A DNA stretch of 64,000 nt, from contig NZ_JAQTUH010000008.1 in assembly GCF_028710345.1 (NCBI RefSeq), positions 60,570 through 124,569 of the forward strand, written 5' to 3'. Each line of letters begins with the position of its first letter. The first letter of the stretch is position 1. Below are positions 34,814 to 42,695 of the stretch, piece by piece. The DNA is from Sulfuricurvum sp. (GTDB taxonomy: Bacteria > Campylobacterota > Campylobacteria > Campylobacterales > Sulfurimonadaceae). The position numbers and the translations under genes are program-made. The notes beneath the pieces are model-generated. The model had not been told where the DNA came from. It searched no databases and worked only from the letters and a program-made list of their open reading frames with translations.

Positions 34814-35902
34814 TTAGATTGATTCTTCCTGTTCTTTTACTATTATCGAAACATCATCGATCATTTCTGATGCCATACGGCTTCCAAGGGTGTAATTGAG
34901 AGAAAGGTATTTAATGATCGTATTTGGATCGTTATGACCCAGTGCGCCTGATAGGTGAATCGAATCAACACCTTTTTCAGCCATTGCAGATACGATGAGG
35001 TTTCGGGTGTAGTGCATAGAGAACCAATCGCCTGCTATTGCTCTGATTTTCAGAATTTGTTTATGAACCGTATTGATTTTGCCACCCGTAACTCTCGATT
35101 TAAAAAGTATCCCATTTTCAGGCATAAATTCTATAAGAGCCTCTTTCACTTTTGGAGGTAAAAAAATCTTTTGATCCTCACCGTTTTTCGTATCACGTAT
35201 GATGTAATAGTCTTGATCCAAAATAACATCTTCGGCTAGGAGATTGATAATTTCACCTCTACGTCTGCCTTGTAATGCGAGGAGGAAAAAGGCTCGATAG
35301 AATGGATCATGAGCATAGAGTGACATAATAGCATCGTGAACGATTTTAAGGCGTTCTGTTGCATTGGATACGATTTTTTTGGTCTTCGGTAGTTTGATTT
35401 TTACATCTTCGCATGGGTTATGAAACATGATCTGATTGGCTCTAGCGATACGAAGGGCAGGGGATAAGATTTCGATAGCTTGTTTAGCGGTGCGTGGACT
35501 GTCACCATTTTTAATCTGTTGATCAACGATAGATTGAATATGATGAGGCATAACAGTCGAAATCTTTTTACTACCAAGGATAGGTTTTACGTTACGCTCA
35601 TAATATGACATTCTATTTTTTTTATAATTGCCCTCGGGGAGAGTATCGATATATCGTTGCACCATTGCGTTAACGGTTGCATCCGAATTGATATTATTTT
35701 CAACTTTATCTTTAGCTTCTAAAAATTGAATTTCTGCATATTTGATTTTATCACGTTTTCCCCATTGCTTATCGGATAAATCGATAATCCCTTTATGCTG
35801 TTTTCCATTGACTTTGAAGAGGTAAAAAAATTTCGTGTAATCTGCATTAGCTTTTAAATTAGCTCGAACTACATTGGGATAATCGTTGGGATTAATAGCC
35901 AT
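34814..35902 (-). CDS. int: Tyrosine recombinase (integrase)
   Basis: The 362-residue protein has an N-terminal arm-binding part (1-70), a core-binding SAM-like domain (75-160) and a catalytic domain with the full set: R214 in LQGRRRGEI, K239 in DTKNGED, H297-x2-R300 in MHYTRN, H323 in LGHND, and nucleophile Y332 in IKYLSL. It should recombine the 45-bp tRNA repeat to insert and excise the element. It ends the cargo and its start faces the right attachment site, 150 bases away. The GGGGTAACC pair at 35924 lies just upstream of its ATG and could also regulate it. Confidence 0.95.
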   Translation of the reverse strand: MAINPNDYPNVVRANLKANADYTKFFYLFKVNGKQHKGIIDLSDKQWGKRDKIKYAEIQFLEAKDKVENNINSDATVNAMVQRYIDTLPEGNYKKNRMSYYERNVKPILGSKKISTVMPHHIQSIVDQQIKNGDSPRTAKQAIEILSPALRIARANQIMFHNPCEDVKIKLPKTKKIVSNATERLKIVHDAIMSLYAHDPFYRAFFLLALQGRRRGEIINLLAEDVILDQDYYIIRDTKNGEDQKIFLPPKVKEALIEFMPENGILFKSRVTGGKINTVHKQILKIRAIAGDWFSMHYTRNLIVSAMAEKGVDSIHLSGALGHNDPNTIIKYLSLNYTLGSRMASEMIDDVSIIVKEQEESI

Positions 35903-35923
35903 TTTATTACCTCTTTTTTGTAT

Positions 35924-35945
35924 GGGGTAACCTTTGGGGTAACCC
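35924..35945 (+). promoter_or_regulatory. Right-end GGGGTAACC repeats, 12 bp apart
   Basis: GGGGTAACC (35924-35932) and GGGGTAACCC (35936-35945) are in direct orientation with a 12-base offset, between the integrase start and attR. They match the left-end pair in sequence, spacing and orientation. They should be arm-type or excisionase sites. Confidence 0.7.
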
Positions 35946-36052
35946 TTATTAGGAAATTATAGCATTATTATAGCAAAAGATAGCAAGTTGTTTGTCTTTA
36001 AAAGTCCACAATATAGGGATTTTGCAATTAATAGCGAATAGGGTAATAACGC

Positions 36053-36097
36053 CTCATAACGGAGTTGTCCCAGGTTCAAGTCCTGGTTGACCCACCA
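36053..36097 (+). repeat. attR: 45-bp copy of tRNA 3' half
   Basis: This exact copy of 28485-28529 runs from the anticodon loop to CCA. No 5' half of a tRNA precedes it, so it is not a functional gene. It marks the right boundary of the element. Confidence 0.9.
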
Positions 36098-36118
36098 TCA
36101 AAACCTCCTAAAATACGT

Positions 36119-36185
36119 ACTTTCAAGAGATAATTTCAATACAAATTTAAATAATATTTTAACTAGGTATACCATTAGGTATGTC
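36119..36185 (+). repeat. Vestigial left end of a sibling element outside attR
   Basis: Just beyond attR, ACTTTCAAGAGAT (36119-36131) repeats the element's left-end sequence at 28553-28565 at almost the same distance from CCA (22 versus 24 bases). Further on, TAGGTATACC (36164-36173) and TAGGTATGTC (36176-36185) form a direct pair with the same 12-base offset as the GGGGTAACC pairs, at about 67 bases from CCA (70 on the left end). No element gene follows. It looks like the scar of an older, related insertion with different site words. Confidence 0.5.
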
Positions 36186-36255
36186 AAGGATCAACTTACT
36201 AAGCGCTATTCACTACAGTAATAAAGCTTTTTTCACTGTGAGCGAGTAGAGTTTT

Positions 36256-36531
36256 TTAGAGGTTATAAGGAGTAGTAGAGGCAATCAAATCTATCTTTTG
36301 AGCTCGGGTAAGCCGTTTGATTTGCACCTCCCGTTTAAGGGCACTCGATTTATCTGGATATGTTTCATGATAGACTAAAACTACCGGTCGGCGGTTACGA
36401 GTATATTTAGCACCCTTAGTGGAAGTGTTGTGTTCATTGATTCTCCGTACCAACTCCGAGGTGATTCCGGTGTAATAGGTACCATCATTGCATTGGAGGA
36501 TATACAGAGAGTAGGGTAGTAAACTATTCAT
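36256..36531 (-). CDS. GIY-YIG domain protein (YhbQ/UPF0213-like)
   Basis: The 91-residue protein is a single GIY-YIG nuclease domain. Its motif appears as YILQCNDGTYYTGIT, followed by RRINEHN, then the Arg and Glu region (ALKREVQIKRLTRAQK). Standalone proteins of this kind are widespread and little studied; single-strand or structured DNA cleavage is assumed. It lies 6 bases from msrA on the same strand, on the chromosomal side of attR. Confidence 0.9.
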   Translation of the reverse strand: MNSLLPYSLYILQCNDGTYYTGITSELVRRINEHNTSTKGAKYTRNRRPVVLVYHETYPDKSSALKREVQIKRLTRAQKIDLIASTTPYNL

Positions 36532-36537
36532 TTTATT

Positions 36538-37077
36538 TTATCGAAACCGTTTTACATACGAGTGACAATAAGGGAGTTTTCCATGTTGGACGTAGTAATC
36601 TTGATGGTAGGTTTCAGCAGGGTAAAAAGTGCTAAGGGGGAGAACTTTGGTTACAACATCAAACCCATTGGAACGAAGTTGTTGAATTAAAGAAAGGGCA
36701 GTACGTCGTTCTTGATAGGTATTGACAAATATAGCCGATTGATACTGCTCCCCAATATCGGGTCCTTGTCCATTTTTTTGTGTAGGGTCATGAATCTCAA
36801 AAAACATTTTAGTGAGATTTTCATACGATATGATAGTAGGGTCGTATAAAACTTCAACGCTCTCTAAATGACCTGTAGAGTGGTTGCTTACTTGCTCGTA
36901 AGTAGGATTTTTAACAGATCCACCCATATACCCAGAGTGCACCTCTTTGACCCCTTTAAGCTTTTCAAGATGATATTCAACACCCCAAAAACACCCTCCG
37001 GCATAATAGGCTTTTGATAAAGTCGAAGCATGTACCATCACAGAAGTAAAGATGAGAAGAACCCATAATAATTTCAT
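36538..37077 (-). CDS. msrA: Exported peptide methionine sulfoxide reductase A
   Basis: The 179-residue product has the MsrA active site GGCFWGVEYH (catalytic C29), HSGYMGG, and EVLYDPTIISYENL. An N-terminal hydrophobic segment (MKLLWVLLIFTSVMVHAS) is a signal peptide, so this form repairs oxidised methionines of periplasmic proteins. No MsrB gene or fused MsrB domain is present here. A further Cys appears in LPYCHSY near residue 170 and could be the resolving Cys. The GIY-YIG gene follows. Confidence 0.95.
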   Translation of the reverse strand: MKLLWVLLIFTSVMVHASTLSKAYYAGGCFWGVEYHLEKLKGVKEVHSGYMGGSVKNPTYEQVSNHSTGHLESVEVLYDPTIISYENLTKMFFEIHDPTQKNGQGPDIGEQYQSAIFVNTYQERRTALSLIQQLRSNGFDVVTKVLPLSTFYPAETYHQDYYVQHGKLPYCHSYVKRFR

Positions 37078-37138
37078 TGTATGACTCCCAAAAAAAGATA
37101 TCCATATTATGCACTCATGATACTAGCATCTCGGTAAA

Positions 37139-37702
37139 ATGTCGAATAAAATTTATAGACACACTGATGGAGAACATTTGATCATTCTGGACTTTGAAAC
37201 CAACTCTGCTGCTATCCATGACGTGATCGAAGTCGCGGCATTTCGGATCAAAAGAGAAGAGGGCGTTTATGTCATCGCTGATACCTTTCATCGCTACTAC
37301 TTCTCTGAATATGAGGTTAACCCTTACGCCCTTGCCGTCCATAAGCTCTCACCGCAGCGAATCGAGAGACTTCGGGCAAATGTTGATTATGCAGAGTATT
37401 TCGTAGAAGATCAGGAGTTTATAGAGTTCTGTCAGGGAGCTAAAACTCTTATCGCACACAACATAACGTTTGAACTGCGTCATCTCGGTGAACTTGTCAG
37501 ATTTGATAAACACTTTTGTACGATGAAATCGAATAAAAAGATTGTTGGAGCGCTCAATATCCGAGGGAGTCTCAAGAACCCGAAACTGCTGGAAACCTGC
37601 CGATATTACCGAATCGATTTTGATGAAGAGCAGTACCACAGTGCGATGTATGATGTTACCAAAACGCTCGAAGTTTTAAATCGTATGAGTATAGAGATTT
37701 AA
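37139..37702 (+). CDS. DEDDh-like 3'-5' exonuclease
   Basis: The 187-residue protein has an RNase T/DnaQ-type layout: D18-F-E20 in ILDFETNSA, the second motif AHNITFELRHL with Glu where Asp is usual, and H-x4-D in YHSAMYDVTKT. It probably degrades DNA or RNA from the 3' end. The D-to-E change in the second motif may lower activity or may be a family trait. The start at ATG 37139 has no strong ribosome site; it is divergent from msrA. The stretch after it (37703-37872) holds no clear gene. Confidence 0.75.
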   Translation: MSNKIYRHTDGEHLIILDFETNSAAIHDVIEVAAFRIKREEGVYVIADTFHRYYFSEYEVNPYALAVHKLSPQRIERLRANVDYAEYFVEDQEFIEFCQGAKTLIAHNITFELRHLGELVRFDKHFCTMKSNKKIVGALNIRGSLKNPKLLETCRYYRIDFDEEQYHSAMYDVTKTLEVLNRMSIEI

Positions 37703-37872
37703 AATAACGGAGTGTGTACGGACAAAATCGATTATCTGGTTTAGTTTGCAGACCATAGTATTCTCCTAATGAATGATATTTCTGAAAATACATAAATCGT
37801 GCAAAAATGGGCTATTTCTATGAGAATGTTTTATGTATATCGTATCCAATAACCGCATTTAGGGAGAGTTTT

Positions 37873-38181
37873 GTGAATCCGTGTTTGGTAGATATATGTG
37901 AGAGATTTGAAACAATCAGCGATTTTCTTGAACACAAGTCGCAAGAACAAGAGGTGATAGTGATAGAGCTCTTTTCTGATTTCGTGGAGTGTTTCTCATC
38001 AGTGGGTGCAGAAAAACTCGACTATCCGAAAGAATTTCAAAAAGATGTGAAATACTATCTCCAAAAAGAACCTGTCATGATGGAACAATTCGAAGATATC
38101 GAATTTCGCTATTTGATGTTGAGTGATTTTTATGATTTTTGTAAGTTGACAAAAAGGTATACCAATAAAAAGGGGTGTTAA
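37873..38181 (+). CDS. Hypothetical small acidic protein, GTG start
   Basis: The roughly 102-residue product (VNPCLVDICERFETISDFLE at the start) is helical and acidic with no recognised family. The GTG at 37873 is preferred to the ATG at 37807 because AGGGAGA lies six bases before it. The stop overlaps the next start as TAATG, so it is coupled to the rhodanese gene and may work with it. No signal peptide or membrane segment is present. Confidence 0.6.
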   Translation: MNPCLVDICERFETISDFLEHKSQEQEVIVIELFSDFVECFSSVGAEKLDYPKEFQKDVKYYLQKEPVMMEQFEDIEFRYLMLSDFYDFCKLTKRYTNKKGC

Positions 38182-38555
38182 TGCTAAATTTCGGGCCGTT
38201 TAAATCGCTTTCAACCAAAGAGTTTCAACACAAAAAAGAAGAAGGCTATGCCGTTATCGATATACGAAGAGCCGACGAGTGGGAAACCTATGGTGTCATC
38301 GAGGGTAGCCATAAAATCACCTTTTTCGATGAGGTTGGAGAGGTCGATTTAGATAGGTTTATGGATGCATTTACCCAAGTGGTAAGGGATAAAGAACAAC
38401 CGTTCATCCTCGTATGTGCTCATGCAAGCAGAACCAAAACAGTTGGTGAGATGATGGGGTTACAGTTCGGATATAAAAACGTCTATGAGTTAGATGGGGG
38501 GATTAATTGGGGTTGGATCGATCAAGGATTAAAAACTGCTCAATATTCACCATAA
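38181..38555 (+). CDS. Rhodanese-domain protein
   Basis: The 124-residue single-domain rhodanese has YAVIDIRRADEWETYGVIEG, the loop SHKITFFD, and the active-site segment LVCAHASRTKTVGEMM, with catalytic Cys followed by the cradle AHASR. It should carry sulfane sulfur as a persulfide and transfer it to an acceptor; rhodaneses suit a sulfur-oxidising life, but the acceptor is unknown. It starts inside the previous stop (TAATG). Confidence 0.88.
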   Translation: MLNFGPFKSLSTKEFQHKKEEGYAVIDIRRADEWETYGVIEGSHKITFFDEVGEVDLDRFMDAFTQVVRDKEQPFILVCAHASRTKTVGEMMGLQFGYKNVYELDGGINWGWIDQGLKTAQYSP

Positions 38556-38609
38556 CCACAACTATAAAACCCATTATTGTTGTTAATGATTGTTTCGCAG
38601 AGGTAAATA

Positions 38610-38891
38610 CTAAAATGTCATGTACGATGTTTGAGAATAGAGCCATAATCCCTCAAACAGAATAAACTGCACCGTAAGTATAATCCAAAAAAGGTTACGG
38701 TACTTTTGACTTTTGTGACGAAATATTTTTTGGGCAAATACCGCACCTACACTACCTCCAATAAGAGCTAAGTATATAAGTGTTTTTTCGCTGATTCGTC
38801 GTCGATTAGTACGGGCGAGGTATTTATCGTAGCCAAAGACAAAAAAGGTGATCAGATTAAAAAGAAAAAATAAGATTAGGAGTGCTTTCAT
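38610..38891 (-). CDS. DUF1294 membrane protein
   Basis: The 93-residue protein has hydrophobic segments at about 4-20, 34-54 and 68-86 and the family core YDKYLARTNRRRISEKTLIY with GGSVGA and HKSQKYRN. DUF1294 proteins are small inner-membrane proteins without a known role. It lies downstream of the GGDEF gene, 12 bases from its stop, and is convergent with the rhodanese gene. Confidence 0.85.
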   Translation of the reverse strand: MKALLILFFLFNLITFFVFGYDKYLARTNRRRISEKTLIYLALIGGSVGAVFAQKIFRHKSQKYRNLFWIILTVQFILFEGLWLYSQTSYMTF

Positions 38892-38903
38892 AATCTAACA
38901 CCT

Positions 38904-40136
38904 TTAAAACATTCGCCCTCTGAATCGGACTTTGTTTCTTCCGTCTTGTTTCGCTTCGTAGAGCATTTGATCTGCTTTGTCCAAACTGGTATCAATTGAG
39001 TCATTCCCCTCTTTTTTAGTTATCCCGATACTAACGGTGAAGTGTATCGATTGATCGGCTACTGGAATCGATATATTTTGAGTATCTTCTCTAATCGATT
39101 CGACGATACGATATACATCTTCAGATGATTTATTGAACAATATCAATGCAAACTCTTCACCACCGATTCGCCCGAAGATCGATTTGTCATCGAGATGTTG
39201 AGTTAATATTTTTGAAAACTCTATCAATGCAATGTCACCTATTTTATGACCAAAAGTATCGTTGATTGATTTAAACATATCCAGATCAAGCATTACACAA
39301 TAGATATCTTCATAGGTGTTGTATATCTCTTCTGAAAGTCGAAAAAACTCTCTGCGATTATTAATACCGGTGAGGGAGTCTTTTTTGGCTAAATATTCAA
39401 ATTTTTCGTTGGTGTCTTTTAGATTTTTTGTTTGTATTTCGAGTTTAGTATTTTTCTCATCTAACTGTCTCATGATTGGTTTAATGGCGAAAAATGCAAA
39501 TACAAACCCGATTAATGATACCAAAGAGCCGAAAAATAGCCAATGCCAAAAGATTTTAAGTGCATCTTCTTTGATATTATGAACCGATAAATCAATACCT
39601 AAAACATACTTGACCCCTTTTGGAGATTCGAAGGGAGCGAGGTAGGAGAAATGGGTTCCCCATTGATCTTGTGCTTCACCAAATTGGGGAATACCGCTTT
39701 CGACCGTTTTTTTCAAATAATGACTGACATCTAAATACTCTTGCCCTAGTTTCGTATGTAACAGGGGATCATGTATATCTTTCTCACTGGCACTATCGGA
39801 AGAGAAATAAAATTTTGGGGGTAATGTGTAGGTAAAGGTGTAGATATATTCGACACCGATTTTTTGTGCAAGATGGGATTGTTTATGTAAGAGTTCTTGA
39901 TATTCTGCTTCTGTAGGTTTGTTTTCATAGGTAAACCTGTCGTGCCACTCGTCATGATAGGGTTTTAATAACGTAGTGGCTAACTGTAATCTCTCTTTTG
40001 CTTGGTTAGTGTAGGTTGCAAGGGCATTTTGATATGATTTGTAGGCAAAAAAGGAGACTAAACCGATCGTTAAACTGAGGAGGATAAGTGCTAATTTAGT
40101 GGTAGATGATACTTTTGCTTTTGTAAAATCAATCAA
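38904..40136 (-). CDS. Membrane diguanylate cyclase with periplasmic sensor
   Basis: The 410-residue product has membrane segments at about 13-32 and 195-217, with a periplasmic sensor between them (LGQEYLDVSHYLKKTV, YVLGIDLSVH; Cache-like). A short coiled coil leads to a GGDEF domain with RIGGEEFALILF near residue 330. It should make c-di-GMP from GTP when a ligand binds outside. No EAL or HD-GYP is fused. The gene begins about 100 bases before the next reverse-strand gene ends. Confidence 0.9.
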   Translation of the reverse strand: MIDFTKAKVSSTTKLALILLSLTIGLVSFFAYKSYQNALATYTNQAKERLQLATTLLKPYHDEWHDRFTYENKPTEAEYQELLHKQSHLAQKIGVEYIYTFTYTLPPKFYFSSDSASEKDIHDPLLHTKLGQEYLDVSHYLKKTVESGIPQFGEAQDQWGTHFSYLAPFESPKGVKYVLGIDLSVHNIKEDALKIFWHWLFFGSLVSLIGFVFAFFAIKPIMRQLDEKNTKLEIQTKNLKDTNEKFEYLAKKDSLTGINNRREFFRLSEEIYNTYEDIYCVMLDLDMFKSINDTFGHKIGDIALIEFSKILTQHLDDKSIFGRIGGEEFALILFNKSSEDVYRIVESIREDTQNISIPVADQSIHFTVSIGITKKEGNDSIDTSLDKADQMLYEAKQDGRNKVRFRGRMF

Positions 40137-40240
40137 AAAAACCTCTTTGTGTCAAGCTCAAATAATAGTAGACCTATCCGTTACTCCCGTGTAAGTAAAA
40201 CGAGTTTAACGCATAGATTATTTTAGTATCATTAAATAGT

Positions 40241-40606
40241 TTATAAAGTGATCCCTAACCCTTTTAAAAGGATATTTTTCTCTTTTTCAGTACTTGAAAA
40301 GAGGCGGTTATGGAGATCATCATCTAAAATAGCGAGATCATCAAATAGCTCTTCATCATCTTTGTCAGGAAAATGTTTAGTCACTTCATTCCCCAATGCT
40401 TCAAGAAATTCATCGGTATTATTCTCATCAAACAATCCTACCCGTTTACCATGTTCGATAGTAGCGATTGTGCGAAGCAGATAAAGTTTATCGAGACGAT
40501 CTTCGCTTTGTTGGGTGTTGATTAAATCGTTAATACGGTTTACTTCACTACGATACATTTCGGTGGATGCTTTAATGTTTTGGAGTTGTTCAGAGGTGAA
40601 TATCAT
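40241..40606 (-). CDS. Hypothetical soluble helical protein
   Basis: I do not recognise this 121-residue protein. It is acidic and helical (TSEQLQNIKASTEMYRSEVN at the start, DKDDEELFDDLAILDDDL in the middle), without cysteines, signal peptide or membrane segments. It lies between two diguanylate cyclase genes on the same strand. It has a GGAAACATC-type ribosome site and normal codon use. Confidence 0.65.
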   Translation of the reverse strand: MIFTSEQLQNIKASTEMYRSEVNRINDLINTQQSEDRLDKLYLLRTIATIEHGKRVGLFDENNTDEFLEALGNEVTKHFPDKDDEELFDDLAILDDDLHNRLFSSTEKEKNILLKGLGITL

Positions 40607-40646
40607 GATGTTTCCTTGTAGTATTATGTATGTGATTGTATAACTT

Positions 40647-42488
40647 TTAGCCTACTATTACTTTGTTTCGCCCATTCTCTTTTGCATTATAAAGTAAAAC
40701 ATCAACACGACGTAATAAATCATCTTCGCTTTCGCCTTCATGTAAATCACTGACTCCGAATGAACATGTCAGATGACCAACAACCTCAAAGGGTGTAGAT
40801 TGAATTATTACACGTAAAGTTTCAGCTACCTGAATTGCATACGATAGTGGTGTATTGGGAAGAAGAATGATAAACTCTTCTCCTCCCCAACGTGCTATAA
40901 CATCACTTTTGCGGAGTGAATTTTTAGTAATTTGAGCTATGTCTCGTAGCACATTATCCCCGATTAAATGACCGAAAGTGTCGTTTACCTGCTTAAAATG
41001 GTCAATATCAAAGAATATAATACATAATGGGGAGTTATCCCGTTGTGTACTATGTAAAACATGTTCAAATATGAGATCAAAATGGAGTCGATTAGCAACG
41101 TTGGTAAGAGTGTCGGTTGTCGATTGGTTAATCATTAAAGTGATGTCGGTAAAAATGACAATAGTCTCTAAGTCGTTTTTATTACCTACAATAGAAGCTT
41201 TTATGGTGTAGATGGTTGTTTTACCATCAATTGTTATTTTAACTTTATGTTCACGTGTAGGGTGATCAATGACATATTGAATCCATAGTTGATCTTTCAT
41301 CATACTTTGGAGGTACTCATCGGTATCTCCCTCTTCAAAAAAATCACATACGCAGTTATGTTGTTGTTTGAATTGTTCCAGTGTTTGATAGCCTAAAAAC
41401 TCAAGCATAGATTTATTAGCACTAATAATAACTTCTCCATTGGTTACAACAGTCGGATTCGGTGAGGCATCTAAAATCGATTTAACATACGTTTTTTCAT
41501 ATGAATTTTTTCGATACATCCACGCAATAATCGCTAAAAATATAAAGCTTACAGATGAAAGAGAAAAAATAGTAATTTTATATTTATTCCAAATATCAAC
41601 CATAGTAAAAATTTCCGCTTGTTCGTATGGAGGAATACGGAGAGATTGAAACATTTCATGAACTTGGCTGTACTCAAGAGGTGATGACCATCCGATATCA
41701 CCATCATTAGGTTTACTTTCAAGATGTTGCTGAAGTAAAGCTATGACTACTTTATTGGAGAGATCATTAGGTGTTTGCGGCATTCGTGCGATTGGCCACT
41801 CAGGATAGAGTAAGGTAGAGAGTTGATAAGGGAAATTTTTAAATTTACGTTGATTGATAATTTTCAGTTGATTGAGGTGGATGGTTCCTTCTTTTTCCAT
41901 ACTTTCCAATAAATCGGTGCGGACAAATCCTACATCTGCATTACCTTTTAAAACCTCTTCAACTACTTGCTTGTGGGGCATCCCTGTAAAATAGATATCC
42001 AGTGTTTCAAGCGCTATATCGTGATTAAAAAACTCAAATATTTGTGCAGAATAGCCGCCAAGTGACTCTGCATCTACCGCTGCAATTTTTTTCCCTTTTG
42101 TATCGTCGAGAGTGGTGATATCGGAGCGTTCTGCACGGGTGAAAATAACTCCGCCAAAGCGGTCAACCCATTGGTTGTTTTTATAATGCATCATGGTCGC
42201 GATACGGGATATATGGTATTTTTTTTCGAGATAAATGTAATGACCTGAATTGGTAATAACAAAATCAAGTTTATTGTTTTTGACCGCTTCATTGATTTCG
42301 GGATAGTTAAGTGGGAGAATAGTGAAGGTAAAATTAGGCTCTTTTTGATGGAGGTATCGTGCTGTAGGTTCCCACTCTTTGAGCGATTCTGATTTTGAAT
42401 GAAAAGACAATACCCCGATAGTAATATTTTCTATGGAATATAATGAAGGGACTATTATAAATAATGCTAGCAGTAGTTTAATAAGCAT
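40647..42488 (-). CDS. PhnD-type periplasmic binding domain fused to PAS and GGDEF
   Basis: The 613-residue product has a signal peptide (1-17), a phosphonate/phosphite-type periplasmic binding domain (about 20-270, with FDFVITNSGHYIYLEKKYHI near 75), a membrane segment near 305-325, a PAS domain (330-440), and a GGDEF domain with RWGGEEFIILLPNT. It should sense a small anion, possibly a phosphonate or phosphite, outside the cell and make c-di-GMP inside. No phosphonate transporter gene is adjacent, so the true ligand is unknown. All GGDEF residues are intact. Confidence 0.88.
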   Translation of the reverse strand: MLIKLLLALFIIVPSLYSIENITIGVLSFHSKSESLKEWEPTARYLHQKEPNFTFTILPLNYPEINEAVKNNKLDFVITNSGHYIYLEKKYHISRIATMMHYKNNQWVDRFGGVIFTRAERSDITTLDDTKGKKIAAVDAESLGGYSAQIFEFFNHDIALETLDIYFTGMPHKQVVEEVLKGNADVGFVRTDLLESMEKEGTIHLNQLKIINQRKFKNFPYQLSTLLYPEWPIARMPQTPNDLSNKVVIALLQQHLESKPNDGDIGWSSPLEYSQVHEMFQSLRIPPYEQAEIFTMVDIWNKYKITIFSLSSVSFIFLAIIAWMYRKNSYEKTYVKSILDASPNPTVVTNGEVIISANKSMLEFLGYQTLEQFKQQHNCVCDFFEEGDTDEYLQSMMKDQLWIQYVIDHPTREHKVKITIDGKTTIYTIKASIVGNKNDLETIVIFTDITLMINQSTTDTLTNVANRLHFDLIFEHVLHSTQRDNSPLCIIFFDIDHFKQVNDTFGHLIGDNVLRDIAQITKNSLRKSDVIARWGGEEFIILLPNTPLSYAIQVAETLRVIIQSTPFEVVGHLTCSFGVSDLHEGESEDDLLRRVDVLLYNAKENGRNKVIVG

Positions 42489-42657
42489 AGCAACTACTCC
42501 TAATAATTTTTTATTATAGTACTAGAATTAGCTTTAAACTCTTTTGATGCTATACAATAATATTAAGTAAAATGTTGCAGGTGTATAGATAAGAAGCATT
42601 GGGTAACAATAGGTGATTGAACGTAATAAAATTGAATGTTTTTTGAGAGTGCTAGGT

Positions 42658-42663
42658 TATAAT
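42658..42663 (+). promoter_or_regulatory. Possible -10 of the bacteriohemerythrin gene
   Basis: TATAAT lies about 33 bases before the ATG. A candidate TTGAAT at 42632-42637 is 20 bases away, longer than ideal, so the -35 box is uncertain. Confidence 0.35.
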
Positions 42664-42695
42664 CGTTGATAAGTTCATTTAAAAGTGAGAATGGA

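Larger units (their letters stand above)
28485..36097. mobile_element. 7.6-kb integrative element in a tRNA gene, carrying a NACHT NTPase
   Basis: The element is bounded by the 45-bp repeat and carries, left to right, an excisionase-like HTH gene, a Rep_trans-like initiator, a structured origin-like segment, a small OB-like protein, an unknown 337-residue protein, a NACHT NTPase, a divergent membrane protein with a frameshifted partner, and a tyrosine integrase next to the right repeat. It has no capsid, terminase or conjugation genes, so it would move as a satellite or by helper transfer. GGGGTAACC repeats occur at both ends and at the HTH gene start. The cargo is AT-rich relative to the flanking chromosome. 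Confidence 0.88.

Noticed and set aside
34717..34899. 60-codon plus-strand ORF near the integrase
   Set aside because: It overlaps the integrase 3' end, lacks a ribosome site and has no recognisable sequence.
36000..36097. A second tRNA gene at the right end of the element
   Set aside because: Only the 3' 45 bases are present; no 5' acceptor, D arm or anticodon stem half can pair.
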